A DNA stretch of 64,000 bases from Parus major (GCF_001522545.3 NC_031771.1:32006733-32070732), one strand, 5' to 3'. Counted from the stretch's first letter, positions 19,901 through 34,059 are shown. Notes: generated from the letters alone by a model not told the origin. Numbers and translations: made by a program.

Positions 19901-22900
19901 GAAACAAACCTTTTCAGACCTGCTTTCTCAAAAGGTATTATAGATATTTCCTGTGTGTACACACACACACATTTTATTTGCCTCTTGATGTTTTTCCTCT
20001 TCTATGTTTATTCCAAGATTATTACTTAATATCCAAAGTTACCAAAGTAAGCCCCGTGCTATGCAGAGGAAAAAAAAAATCTCAGTTGCGTATTTCAGAG
20101 TTTTATGGGTATTAATTATTGTGAAGAAGGCTTTAGTGATTCAAAAGCCAGAACAAAAACTTTATCAGCAAGTAGGTACTAGAAAGAAGGAAAGAATTTT
20201 TGCAGGGTTGCTGAAATCAGATTTTTGCTTCCTCACTGCCATTCACTGACTCTTTCATGCTCAGAGCTTTCCATCAGAGTTCTTTGCTTTCTTTCTACCC
20301 CTTACAAGATGAAGATTTGCTCACCTGTGAAAAACACCAGAAGTAAATTAAGCTATGCTAAACCACATATTCTGTGCTGAGATGTTACAGATCTTTAAGG
20401 ACAAGGATCTCCAAGACAAGATATCTATCTGGTCTAGACCTCATTAGCAAATTAGATGAGATGCAATGCATATGGTTCACAAACTATTTTTCATAACCTT
20501 CATCATATGCAGCTGAAAGGTAACTGTTTATGGTATTTCTTTCAGGTAGTTTCAAAGAGCACCTGAGGAGCAAGGGATACCTGTGTTCAGTCTCCTGAGT
20601 CACACGCCATACTGATAACTAGACTCTGCAGTATAAAGATAGATAAATTCTAATTACTGCTCAAGAGCTAGTTCTTGCCAAACTTGATACTGCATTTTCT
20701 TGACACAAGAGGGAGCCATTTAAATTCTTCTTATTAAAAAGGCAGTGTGAAGAATGAAGACAAATACCTGAATACATGACTGGCCACATTGGTGTCCTTT
20801 CAGTATGAATATCTTATTTCTTGAAACCTAGATAATTTTGTCTTACTGTATGTAATCACAGTGTATATAGCATCTGCTGGAATTTTCCAGCAGCTATCAC
20901 TGGGAATGTGCTGAATGCAGTGTGGCACAGATGCAGTGAAATGATGCAATTTTAAAATAGCTTTAACCCTGCAGTTTATATGACTTGTTAATGAATTGCT
21001 TTGCAAAATTGCCAGCCTTGTTCTCAGGTTAAGCCTGACATAATCCTCAAATCACACAGAGCTTCTCTTCCTTGGATTATTAGCTTCTGTAGGGCAGCTC
21101 CACATTTTCAGGTTCACTGATGGACACATCCTCCCTCATAAGGATAAGCAGGAGCTGTGGAGATTTTTCAAGGTCAAAGCCAAGACTTGTGTCCGGGAGG
21201 GTTGTGAGTGAGCAGTGCCGCAGCAGAGCGCAAAGACACACAGTGCCTCTGCTGACTCATCACCTCACTGCTGCTTGTGCCCACAGGTTGTCCTGGATCC
21301 CTGCCAGCTGCCCTTGCAATTCTGCAAGGAAGGCTCCATCCACCAGGATAAATGAAAGAATACAGCGCAGGGTGGAGGGGAAATCATAACTGGAAGAAAA
21401 TTGATCAGGATATTGCAGGTCATGTATTTCCTGAGACAGCCTAGAGGCTTCAGGATTCTTTGTGTTGTGAACGTTTAAGAAGGAGTGTGGGTAAAGATAC
21501 ACAGTAGTCTTTCTGTGAAGGACTTAAAGTTAGATAAATATTTTAGAAGATAAATTATATTAGTTAGGCACCAATTCGGTGAGCCTTGCAATAACTGCTC
21601 TTGACAAGAGTGTAAACCGACAGCTTGATACTGCTGTAATTTATATATAATACAGCATTTGAACCACTATTATTTAGATCTGGCAGCTAGCAGTAGACTG
21701 TGATTTTATGGTGGCAATAGTATTTTATTGCAAGCCAAACCCTTTCTTTCTGCTCTAATTTGAATACAGGGAAACCATTCTGATCACATAAATTATGAGT
21801 GCTTGGAACACAGAACATCTACACTATTCTGCATTGAAATTACTTGTTAGCCCTGTGGTTGTACAGAAGTGCAATTTATGTAGGACCATTTGCCATAAGC
21901 ACTAGTTAAGTTTTGCAGATGGCCATAGACATACTGTTATAAGTTGCCTGGTTTACTTGGAAGTACAGCAGTGTATGTTTGAAGCACAGTGAGGCACAGT
22001 TCATCTGAATGCATGATCCCAGGAAGTTAGGAGTTCTCCTGTAAGGATCTACTCCTATAAAAAGGCTGCTAATGTGAATATCTATCCAAAACAATGTTTT
22101 CCCTTGTGAAAGTAAACCATAAAGGTAGGAAATATAATCCAGTTTTATTTCTGGTCAACTATTAGAGCCAGGATACATTGAACCAGGCAATCTAAGTACT
22201 GTATTTTTTGTCATATATAGGTATTCTGATTCTCTTAATCTATAATTTTCACTTAAAACTCTTGCCTGCTGTCCTAGTTTAGGGAAGTCACCCCAGGACA
22301 CCTGCATATGTACAAAATACTGCATACAGGTAAGGAGGAACAAAGATTATCAAGTTGGTGCCACTGGAGGCAATAAATGAAAAAGGGAAGTTTTTGGTCT
22401 GATACATAAAAATAAAAGTAATCTAACAGCAAGTAATTTTAAATCAAAATTGGCAGATAGCCCCTGTGAGGTTTCATATTTCTGATATGCAAGAAGAATA
22501 ACTTGATAAACATGTTTATCAGAAAGACAAACCCTTCATACATTTCTTTACTGTTAGTAACTCCAAGACCAGCATGTCTTTCATATTAGTACACACTACC
22601 TCCCAGTCTTCAGTGTCAGAACCTCAGGAACCTGTTTTTATGGGACAGTTTCCTCACATCAAGAGCAAGACACATTCTGCTGTAACTGGATATTAGGGTG
22701 ACAGTCAATACAAATAATGAAATAATATGCATCCCCCTAAGTTCTGGCTGATGATATTAACATTTTAGGTAGTACATATGCTTTGGCTTCCTCCCCCGAC
22801 AAATAATGCGGTGAGGAGTTAGAAAATTGTGGCTCTGAGTCACTCTGGCTTAGGAGTGAGTCAGGAACTCAGCAGCTCTGTTGGGAGAATTGATCATATT

Positions 22901-24190
22901 TCTATTATCTGAGAGACACAGAATTGCTGGCTATAACTGACAGGCAAGATTCTTCAGGGGCAGGGTAAATTCAGTTTTGTACTTTAACATTCTGAGGGGC
23001 AGTAGTCTACATTTTCCAATAAACCATTTGCAAATCATAACTTTTGTAGCCATCATTGCTTTGAGAGTCTCTAAATGTGAGGATTGAGTATATGGTTTTG
23101 GGGTAAACAGTCCGATTACATTTAGCATCTTCTGTAAGAAGCCTTTCTTTTTGCATTTTTCTGGGCACTCTGGCTACCACAAAGCATTAAAAGGAACAAA
23201 AACTGGGTTTAGTGTAAGTCTTAAAGGCAATACTGAAGTATCAACTTTGGACTTGTGTTCATATTTAAAATTCTTCCCTCAGACCTGCTCAGATGTTTCC
23301 ACTCCATATGGCTTCTAGTGTAGCAGTACAGTAAACTTGTGCTAGCTAGTAACACAAAATACCACATATTCTCACCATGCCATTCCCAGCTAACAGCTTC
23401 AGTGCCTAGGGCTGTGTAGCATTAGCACAGTCTGTTCCCAAATAAGTTACCCTTTCTGTCTATAAGCATGACTAATTAATTCAGGTACAGCACTGAAGCT
23501 GCCACAGCTCTACTCTTTCCAGTCTGGAACTAGTCAGCTGTGATGCCCACCTGGAATTGCTATGCCATGCCACTGCACAACATAGGGAGCACCGAGGAAA
23601 CATCCTACTTTGTTTTCTGTGATCTCATTCACCTTTCATCTGCCTCATTACTATAAGCTACCATAAACAAGTGCCACAGTAGGAAAATCTGTCTGAAGCC
23701 CTGGCCCATGAGCAGAGCATATGAAAAGACAATGACTCTGGCTAAGGCAGGCTTATGCTCTGTATTGGCAAACAACCCTTTGCTCACTGGATGGTGGTGG
23801 GAGAAGGCACCTTGATGCTGTAGTCTTGGGCTTGCTGCTCCTTTCACAGAGCTGAATCTGCTCTCAGTGCAGTAACACAAATAGGACAGATTCCACTGGG
23901 AAGCTGCAAATACAGCATGTCCAAAAGACATTTCACACCATAGGATAAGCCTGACATGCTTCCTCAACTTCAAGGAGCCTACTTAATAGCCCCAAAAAGT
24001 AATGAGTACTTCTTTCACAGTAGGATTTTGTCTTTAGCATCATCACTGCTCCCTGTTGAGATTTTGTAAATTTAAGCTTTGTCTCTGTTGAGATACACTA
24101 CTTTTCACAAGCCACAAATGCTCACAGCTCTTAGGGATATTCTTGAGTATAATGAAACTGCATTTGATCACCTACTTACAGTAGTCTGAC

Positions 24191-24233
24191 AGCTTTATAT
24201 GCCCCTAACGTAGTTAGGGGCACAATCGAAGCT
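24191..24233. repeat. Inverted repeat / hairpin
   Basis: A perfect 10-bp arm pair (TGCCCCTAAC at 24200-24209 and its complement at 24213-24222) with a 3-base loop. It is flanked by a second short pair, AGCTT at 24191-24195 and AAGCT at 24229-24233. Confidence 0.85.
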
Positions 24234-24359
24234 TTAAGCACTCTTTTTTTCATAATATACTGACCAAAATAGACAGATGCTGCCTCTGTCTTGTGAGCTC
24301 ATATGGCACCCCTCCTAGGGACTCCTTAGGTAACAGTCAGTAGTACCGGCTAACCAAGA

Positions 24360-24560
24360 TGGCTTTAAAAAAAATATCACATACCTCCTTCAAAAAAAAT
24401 CCTGAATACCCCAAAACAAGAAAAGGTCTTAGAAGACATTCCCGGCCAACAGCACAAAAAACCAACCCAACAACAACAAGAAAACCAAAACAAAAAAACA
24501 ACCCACCAACAAAAAACAAAACAAACCCTAAACAACAGTACCACACAAAAAGCCAAAGTC
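24360..24560. repeat. A/C-rich low-complexity tract
   Basis: Runs such as ccaacaacaacaag, caaaaaaacaacccacc and caaaacaaaccc dominate. The long open frames on both strands here follow from the lack of T on one strand. Confidence 0.8.
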
Positions 24561-26452
24561 ATCAAGAAGCTCATGCAGGACTACACAGATGCAAATCTCC
24601 ACATCCAGGTAGATCAATTTTCCAGTTTAGAGACTAACAACTGTCTTCAGTTTACAATGCCACCTTTTTCAACAAACAGCAGAAGAATATTTGTGTTGCA
24701 TTGGTGAAAAATTATAGGACAGTGTCTCTCTTCATCCCCTTTACCTGTTATTCTATATTTACACAAGAGAACAATTTGATAATTACCTGTTCTACTTAAA
24801 AATATATTCTAAGGTTAGGATCACTAAATACAAGATGCCTCAGGGCAAAAACAATTTTGTGTTATGCTTAGAGCCAAATAATTTCAAGTAACCCAGATCT
24901 TGCCAGTTAGCTCCCTTACATTCAATTTATTTTTTTTAACATACTTTATAGTACTTGATCTCAAAACAACTTAGCTAATACCTCTGCTAATCAGCAGTTG
25001 TTGCTTTCTCAGCAAAAAGATAAATACACCAGCTATTGTAAGACAAGCCCCTTATTCTTCTACTTTTCTCAGAGCAAAAAGGAATAAAACCCTCTTATTA
25101 AATTACACGTGCCAGCAGATTAAGAAAACAAACAACTCCCAATAAAATTCTTACCATTGCAGGTCACAAAAAACCCTCCACAAACCCAAAGTAGGTCAAA
25201 AAGCTGTTACTCTATGAAAAAAGCTGTATCCTTTCTTACCAGGCAGCTTGTTCTCTTATATAGTATGCTCTCACTAAGGTGTCAGTACTGGCTGTTGGAT
25301 TACAGGGTCTCAGCTGTACCTGCTTCCTGGCCATTTAACTCCTGTTTTTCTGATCCCAGTTCTCAACAGATCTAAATGCAAAAAAATTCTTAAGGTTTTG
25401 GATTGTTTAGTAGAACATAGCTTAAAGCATTTGTAGTAACCCACAAAACACAACACATCTCAACCTAACTGCTTTTCACCTGTGTGATTTCTTACCTTTT
25501 CCCTTAATTGTTCAATTTTTTTTAAAACTTACTTTCTCTCCCATTTGTTGCCTATCAGAAGAGATAACAGGTGTAAAAGTTCATCTGAAAAAGAAAAGGA
25601 GGAAGCTAGGCAGGGACCTCATCACAGAAAATGAATTCATTTCTATGGGAGTTACAACTCTTTGGTTTTGTTTTGTTACAGTGGCAAGGCTGGGTTAAAC
25701 GGATAGCAAAACTTCTTACATTAATTCTATCAGTCAAATAATTCTGTGTAACTAGAGGGAGCTAATTAAGGAAAAAGGGAGAAATGAGGACCAGCAATTG
25801 GGATGTATGTTTTAAGAAGGGTTTGTGAAAACTCTTGTTGAATTACTGCTAATTGTGCTTTCACTATAATTGGACCATGGTGCATTAATAGTAAAGAAAA
25901 AAGATCTTGGATGTTACTAAAATGTTCTAAAACCCACTCATTTTTAATGCAAAATTTTAAACTCTCAGTGTCTTCAGAGTGTCACCTACCCACTTAAAAA
26001 CCTAAATATACCATTTAAGCACTACTGATTTTTTCAAATTGGTATCTATTAGGTGCTCAGTGTCTGTTGTCAGTCACGTATGTTCAAGTCTACACAACGT
26101 CATAAGACTTCCCAGAAAAATGCATTGAGTTACATTAGTTAATTGTAACATATTTAAAGACATTGTATTATATACTTCACTGTATGTGAGCGTTGTGATC
26201 AGTAATTATTTTAAGTGTTTAAGAAAGAATGTTGGCACCTGTACTTTTAGAAGGTTCTAGCAAGACCCATTGTTCAATTGTGCAAAGTCCTGTGGCTTTT
26301 AGCTGACCTGGCATTAAGCTATTGAATAAAATAGGCTACAATCTTTGTCAAACACCTTGGTTATATATAATTGTGGAATAACATCGCAGAAACCCTGTAG
26401 AAAAGTATTGTTGTCTAAGTATTCTGAAAGAAAAGGTCAGTAGTATTTTTTT

Positions 26453-27365
26453 CATAGAATCACAGAATGGTTTGCATTGGAAGGACCTTCAAGATCACCT
26501 AGTTCCAGTCCCCCTGCCAGGGAGGGGCAGGGCACCTTCCATAAGCCCAGGTGACTCATCCAACCTGGCCTTGAACACTTCTAGGTATGGGGCATCCACA
26601 GCATTTCTAGGCAGCTTGTGTCAGTGATCATCACCCTCACAGTAAAGAATTGCTTCCTAATACCAAATGTAAACCTACTTTCTGTCCATTTGAAGCCTTT
26701 CCCTCTTGTCCTATCAGAACATGCCCATGTAAAAGGTCCCTCTCTGTCTCTCTTCTAGGCCTTTTTTAAATATTAGAAGGCTGTTCTCAGGCCTCCCTGG
26801 AGCCTTCTGTTTTTTAACCTGAACAACCCCAACTCTCTCAACCTGTCTTTATTGGAAAAGTGCTCCTGCCCTCTTACCTTCATGGACTTCTTTGCACTTG
26901 CTCCTGCAGGTCCATGTCCTTATACTGAGGACCCCAGAGCTGGATGCAGCACTCCATATGGCATTTCAGAAGAACAAAACAGGTAGAGTCACCTTCCTTG
27001 ACCTGTTGGCCACTCTGCTTTTGATGAAGCCCACAATGTGATTGGCTTTCTGGACTGCAAGCACAGGTTACAAGGTCATGTCAAGCTCCTCATTGATAAA
27101 CACTCCCAAGTTTGTTTCCTCAGGACTTCTCTCAATCCATTCTTGCCTAGCTTGTACTTGTGCTTTGAATTGTCCCAGCCCAGGTGTAGGACCTTGCAGT
27201 TGGTCTTGTTGAACTTCATGGGGCTCTCACAGGTCCACCTTTCAAGACTGTCCAAGGTCCTTCTGGATAGCATCCCTTCCCTCCAGCCTGTCAACTGCAG
27301 CTTGGTGTCACAAGCAAGTTTTCTGAGGGTGCCCTCAATAGAGCATCCCATAGAGTAGGCAGGGA
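26453..27365 (-). mobile_element. CR1 LINE, 5'-truncated, about 0.9 kb
   Basis: On the + strand it begins catagaatcacagaatgg, the reverse of the CR1 octamer tail. The - strand encodes CR1 ORF2 pieces including LDSLERWTCESPMKFNKTNC and KVLHLGWDN. The copy stops near 27365, downstream of the RT catalytic motif, so the RT active site is absent. Stops and frameshifts make it inactive. Confidence 0.9.
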
Positions 27366-28826
27366 CTCCAATGCAAAACAGGCTCCATGCTCAGTCAATT
27401 ATGTGAGAAGTGACCATCTGCTAGCCATAAGAAAATTATATAAAATTTGATTTATACTTTGTAAAAAACTATTGTTTAACATTGCCACTGTCTTCTCTCA
27501 TATTCACACCACTAATATTAGCTTTGCTTTGTGATATGACTGATATATTTTTCCTCCTTTTTACTCCCCCACAAAAAAAGTATATCTTTGCAACATTTAA
27601 GTTAACATTCTATGTAAAATGGTTTCTGATTTTGCTTCATTTTTTGGGGAAATATATTTAAAAATCTAGAATAAATCAAATGAGCCAGCAGAAACATACT
27701 TTGAAGAAGGCAGGATTATTACATAGTTATTATGGTGTTTACATACACCTGGAACAGATATAAAGCACAAAGGACCATTGTCATCATCATACAGTGGATG
27801 GCACACTCATCTCTTAGTATAACCTGATAAGGGTAACTGAGGTTTTTTTGTAGTATGAGACAAAACCCAAGATGTCAACAAAATGGGGAGTTTTGTCATG
27901 AGAGATATTAAGAATTGAATATTAAAAAATTCTCTATTTTTGTTTCTTTCAAATGAGGAAAGGGATTAAACCACATGACTACTAAAAGTAACAAGAGGCA
28001 AGCAGTTAAATTTCCATAAATTAGAAAGTGCATTAACCTCTTAGAGTTTCATCTTTTCTAAAGAAAATGAAATACTGTATATGGCTGCATTGCTGACTAA
28101 TAATAATACTTATCAGAAATTCTTAAATCAGTCTATAATCACAAGATTAATTAGTGTAATAATTTGGTTCCTTATTACCTATGCAATTTGTAGCTCATTT
28201 CTAACTCCTTGCATTTCTCAGAAATTCTTCTCCAGGATGCTGTTTTCTTGTCACCTGTATGATATTGCCTCTAGCAGGATGCAGCATAGCTGCTGAATGA
28301 GTCCATGTGCTTTTTCAAAAAAGGAGATAAATTACATGTTGTCTGGCCCTTATTGTATACACGTGATCTTATTTCTATGTGATTCATTTATTTCATCTTT
28401 CCTATTCTGTCCTGACAACATCTTTGGATTTCACTGAACTTTTCCTCAAGTGAAAAGTGGATTTTACTTTGTAGGAGCCTTAATCCAGTGGAGAATACAA
28501 CATGTGGCTAAAGAAGTTTGGAGTCCCTTGTGAGTATCCTTCAGCATAGATAGAATAAGATGGAGTGTGAAAGTTCATTGCATCTTGCTTTGAACCAAAA
28601 TGTGTTCATTTAAATGAATGGCTTTACTTGGTGGCCATTTTGTGACCAAAGAAAGTTGTCATGGAAACCTTGATAGGATAATAACTACCTGGACAGAGCA
28701 ATGTGTAATCAGGTGGCCATTTATTCTGGAAGATGTGGGTTTCTGCCTAGTAAAGGAGACTGGAAATGGTTGATTAAAATGAATCTGCTGTAGTAGGACC
28801 CAGTAATGAAATACAGACATTTTTTC

Positions 28827-29114
28827 TTATCTATCAAAGACAATTACTGCATGCCACTTTGATTTATTCACTATTAAAAATATTCTAAAGCTGTTTAGAG
28901 GAGCCCAAGTGTGGATGCTAAAGAAGGTTTTGTTCCGGAAGTTAATTTTGCCCGAAGTTCTCCTCCCTTCCACATTGTCTGCACTCTTGTTGTAATTACC
29001 ATGATTGTGTTCTTTCCTGTTAGGCTGCATATCTCTGTATTGCACTGCATAACACAGTGTACACATAACCAAAGTGCCAATTATACCACTTGAGATAAGT
29101 ATCATCCTGTACAA
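28827..29114 (-). other. Unassigned open reading frame with a possible membrane segment
   Basis: The - strand is open for about 95 codons and ends in TAA. From the first ATG (about 29105) it reads MILISSGIIGTLVMCTLCYA, a hydrophobic stretch of about 20 residues, then a polar region with NYNKSADNVEGRR. A good acceptor-like sequence, cattctttttgtacag, lies directly before the ATG. I recognise no family. No matching donor, partner exon or poly(A) signal was found, and an open frame of this length can occur by chance in 47 kb. I include it only as a candidate. Confidence 0.15.
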
Positions 29115-32100
29115 AAAGAATGTGCTTAATTGGTCTTGTTTAATTTGAGCATTTCACAGTGCAAGTGCAAAGGGCCAAAATAATCACACAATTGTTGTTG
29201 AAAATGTTTAAAAAGTGCTTGAAGTACTTTTGTGAAACAGATGATTGGGAAGCTTATCCAGTCCTCTGAGTCATACTACTCTGGTTATCCAGGAATCTAG
29301 AATTAAGCTGAATGCGAATGCTTCCATATAGTTTTTGGAGCAGTTTCTTGAATTCATCGCGTTTTTATGTAGTTACTACAAGAGAAAGAAGATGGGAACT
29401 AAAAAAAAGGCATTTTTTTTCAAACTGGGCACTAGGACTCTGAATCTCACCAGGATCATGGCTTGCCCTTTAAAGCTATATAAGGTAACCATTCAGAAGC
29501 GTCCACTTATTTACACTGGCATCATGTTGGAGACAGTTGTGTCTTAGATTGTAGACATCCCTTGTAGGATGGTTAAAAATAAAATTGCAATTCAAACTGG
29601 CTCCCTCTGCGTTTCAAAACTGTCATGAAAGCAATCTGTTCACACAGTACTGCTATGCAGCCGGACTGGATGCATTCAGGATGTGAATAAGGGTGCTATT
29701 GAACAGCACAACACATCCTCTGTAATATGACATGGAGAGCATATCAATCTGTGCAGAGCAAACGGGGTCAAGCAGGAACTGTAGCTCCTTTATGTGCCCC
29801 CTGTTAAATATGTCCTTCCCCTGAAAGCAAAAATTCTAAAAATATATAGGGTTTCCAAAAGAAGGGACTTTGCTATTTGGTCTTCAGAGCTAAAGCTTAC
29901 GCAATTTTGGTCAAATATCTGCATGCATGAGGCAAATCAGCGGATCCAGTCAAGTGGTTGGTACTCTCTACGACTCCCTAAATAATATTCCCTCAAACAG
30001 ATATTTACTGAACGGAAAAAAATCATGTATGAACAGAAAATAATGGAGTGGAAGGTCATTTTTGCACAGGTGCTGAGGAAGAGTGAGGAGAGAGGTTGTG
30101 TTTACTTCCCTAAGTAATTTTCTGCAGAGTAAAAGATTCATGAAACAATCTCTATGATGGTTGAGTGTAAGCTAACTCTGCAAGCATAAACATAGCCAAG
30201 TTGTTCCTCTTTTGAGAAAATTGGGCTGCATACAAATGTGTTTGTATCTCTGAAGAGAACAAGTAGTCTAAGAGGGTGTCTAAAGCATCTGTAAGACCCC
30301 ATGGTATTTACATAATCAAATTAAAATCTAAGTCTTGACTTCACCTACAAATGGATTTGATTCCAGCTGTTAAGCCTTAACTCAGGATCAGTTTAGAATC
30401 TGTTTTTTCTATCCTTACTCAAGTACATGCCCCTTAGAGGACAAACCAGTTAGAGTTTGTGAGGTGGTGTCTTATTACTCTCATCAGAGCATTAAAAATA
30501 GCAGTTCAGTACAGTATTTAGTCCTGCACATGAAAGGTTTAGGTGCTAGAATGGATGATTGTTTCAGGTTACAAAACTGTTTAAAGCCTACTTTCTTGTC
30601 TGAATGAGCTAAAAGCAGGTATGTCTGCTATATAAATTGTGGTAATAGCCCAGCCATGAAATAAATGACCCCCAAGACAGATTCAGCCACTGAATGATTC
30701 TAACGGCAGCATAATTCACTAATGTGAGCAGAATAGCAGTTTCATATACAGTCGTATAATGACTGAATCACTACTGTGGAAACCTCTTCTGCTATTTCTA
30801 CCACAAATCCTACATTGGTTTGCATGTCTTAGGGAGGCTCTGTCCTTTTGGAATGTTGTTCTATCTGTATTCTTTATGGTATTTTTCACCTTCAATAATT
30901 AAAAAAAAAATATAAGGGATATACTTATGATTTGTTTTCCAAAAAAGTACCATGTACAATGTTGGCCTGAGACAATTTCATATCTATTTACAGACTGGGA
31001 AAGAATTAACATGTTTCTGAGTGTTGGGAGAGAATGAAGAAAACATGTAGTTTGAGTTTACATTTTAAGCATTGCAATTGTGACACTTCTGCATTAACTG
31101 GGTCAGAGTGATTTGGGTGATAAGAAAGAACTGCTTAAAATGTTTTTCACAGTGGTAAGTCCTAGACTGTAGCCTGACAGTTTATTGCAGGAAATCAGCT
31201 GTTGTCCTATATCAGGATTTTATATTACCTATGTTATCTTTACAGTGTTTTCAAGAAAAACTTACCATGGGCTGGTAATATAAAAAAAAATTCTCATAAT
31301 TGATTGTCTATTTTTCCAAAATATTTATGTATTTGTGTCTTCCATTAGTATTTGTGTAGAGGAAATCTCTTTTGTTTACTTGTGTCATGCAAAACTTGAT
31401 TGTGTTTGTTAAAATTCACATGGCTCTCTACTGGCATATGGAAACTGAATAGAATTTGCATAAATTCAAATTCTACTCAGGCTCTCCAACAATTTCTGTC
31501 TTATTTTCTGGTGACCACAACTCTAGGAAAAGATGTCCTTTTGGCTCATGGAGCTAGATACAGGAATCAGGAAGCACTGCAGGAGTATTCTGTGGGAGTT
31601 GATGCTAAATAAACATGTCTCAAGGAGTGATACAGCTTACTTCATGTTTGTTGAAACCCCTATCAGTAGGAAAGCTGTGACTTTGTTCAGTTTTAAAATA
31701 TGATATGGTGTCATATTTGAAATATGATATTCATCTCACAGAGGCTAGCTTTTGCTAAATTATATTCATACTAGTAGAGCAGCTCTGAATTATGATGTAC
31801 AGTTGAAAGATTCTGTCACTGTCAATATCTGAAAAAAGCTGTACTAAAAATGGATTCTTTCTGCAGCAGTAACTTTATGGTGGTCCCCGAATTCAGTATT
31901 GCCAATGGAAATTACTAGCAATGTAGCCTTAGGCTTTGACACTTTTGTTATCTTAGACATGGATATTCTGCGCTTTAGTCAATATCTAAGGAAATGATGA
32001 ATATTCATAAATTATTAAGCTAAATACTTCTCCAAAAGTAGAGTAGTGGGAGGAAATAGATACTTCTGCTATTTCTATTTTGTGCTAGTCCTTACCACTT

Positions 32101-32949
32101 CTGAATTGCAGAAATAAATGTTGACTGTAGTCGTAGTAAAAATCGTCTCCTTGGTTGTCTTGTATATGAGCAGTCAGGTCCTTTTCCCATGGACTGTGAT
32201 GTTGCAAGACACTTAGTGCATACCAGCTGGGAAATAAACCTTATGTAAGGTTAAAAGTCTGATGAAAATATGTGTTGTTACAATAACAGTAGGTAAAATT
32301 GCACTTTTAACTTCTTTTGTTCTAGAGCTTCTTATCTTCCCATTTTTCTTTCAATCCCTTGATTACGTTTGCAGCGTCAAGATCCATATGATAATGTCCC
32401 TTTCTGTCTGAAAACCAGATTCTGTAGCTACCAGTATATGAAATAAATTATTTGATCAGTGCAAGTTCCTTTGGATCCCTGTATTGAATGACCTTTGCCC
32501 ATCTATATTCAGTCATCTGAAAGCAGCCTATGAAATTGTGTTTTTTGGAATCTGTTGGTAACATACTGTTACTATTCTCATAATTTCTTTCTGCTATATG
32601 ATGGCTCATAGTGTAACTGGCATTCCATAGGTACTTGGTTTCTCAACCTGAATCCGAGGTCTCAGCAACTCTGTCTATATTTTTGCTAAAAAATTGCTTT
32701 TTTTTTTAGGCTCTCATAGTGTTAGTATCTCTTAGAACCCACCAATTCTAGATAGTTGGATTATTGGTATGTCTTGGGAAGTGATGCTTTTTCAGTCTTG
32801 TGTGCTTATCTTCTCTTTACTGTGACAAAAATTATTTGTGTTCCTTTTATATAGCAATACTAAGGCAGTCATGCAAAAGTTCTCTGAATTCACTTCCACA
32901 ATACATCAATAAAATTATTTTACCATTACCTTGTATTATCATTGTACAT

Positions 32950-33002
32950 TTTCTCTGGCCAGAGAAACAATATATTAATCATATATATATATATATATAT
33001 AT
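32950..33002. repeat. 18-bp palindrome and (AT)11 microsatellite
   Basis: A perfect palindrome centred on CTGGCCAG at 32950-32967, followed after 13 bases by about 11 AT units at 32981-33002. Confidence 0.9.
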
Positions 33003-34059
33003 TTGCACAGTAATACATATGACAGAAAATTTATATTTCTGTGTTAAAAATAGCAGTATAATAATCCAGTTTGAAAACATTAATTCTACTAAGTTTCCCA
33101 TGATGAGGAAATAGTCCCTGAATTGGAAGGCCAGGTTAAGCACATTTAGGTTTTTGGTGCCAAGAGAGAAATATTCTGTGATTGTCCTCCAGACCATTCC
33201 TTTAAATGTCTTCCTCCTTGGAAATAATACACACAAAATGAGTAATGCTTGTGCTGGTGTGGACCCAGGCACATGCACTTGTACCCAGGGAATAACAGAT
33301 GCTCTCAGATCCCATGATAGATGCAGAAACACAAAGGCCAGAACAGATTTAGATTAATAAAAAATGTGTTCTGCATCTGTAACAGATTATCTGTAAGAAA
33401 GCATGTTCCTCAAGTATCTGATTTTTCTTTTTTCAGAAAAAATGTTAAACTGAAATAATTTTATTTGTAAAGAATATTCTGGCAATACATGGAAATTAGA
33501 CTAATTTAATTTGCCTTTTCATTCCTTATTTCTTGATTTTGAAAAGACTGAATTATTTTCATCAGTAAAGATTGTAAAAGTTGCTGGTGAAACCTTGCAA
33601 ATGTCCTTTGAATTTACAAAGACAGTAATTTCATTTTGTTATTATGAATTGTTACTGTTGGGATAGCATTTTTAATGTTGTCTGCCTTTCTGTTCAGTGA
33701 GCTAAGTGCAGAGGTAGAAGGAGTTTGCCTTCACACAAAATGTACTTACTTATTTCAAAGTGTTTCTGTAATTTTGTTTTTTGTCACCAAGCTATAGAAA
33801 AGGGTGATTAAATGTATGTGTGGTCATTCAATAAGGTGATTTGAAATAGGCTGAGACTTCTGGGTGGGGGGAAGAAACAAATTTTAAATGTCAACTGCGG
33901 AGAGGTACCCCTTTACCTCACTTAGTTGGTCAGTCAAGTGAAGCTGTAGGAACAACACAAGTATTTCTTTCATGGCTACACCAACTGTGATGCCAAGCAT
34001 AGTCCATAATCTCTTCTGTAAGGTGCAGCATGTGCATATGTATGGATTAATTGTTGAAT

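Larger units (their letters stand above)
17244..26452. other. Intergenic region upstream of HPF1, no gene recognised
   Basis: About 9.2 kb of mainly AT-rich sequence without a supportable exon. Points of note: moderately CpG-containing sequence with TATA-like motifs at 17460-17720, a short CA run at 19961-19970, a GC-richer block at 21120-21400 with an AP-1-like TGACTCA at 21253-21259, a strong hairpin at 24191-24233, and an A/C-rich low-complexity tract at about 24360-24560. No CR1 copy was recognised in this span. Confidence 0.6.
27366..34059. other. Intergenic, no gene recognised
   Basis: AT-rich unique-looking sequence. It contains one - strand open frame of 95 codons with a hydrophobic segment at 28827-29114 (described separately) and an (AT)11 run preceded by an 18-bp palindrome at 32950-33002. 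No transposable element was recognised. Confidence 0.6.

Noticed and set aside
24337..24637. Hydrophobic - strand frame rich in Phe, Val and Gly, and a Lys/Pro-rich + frame
   Set aside because: Both are produced by an A/C-rich low-complexity tract.
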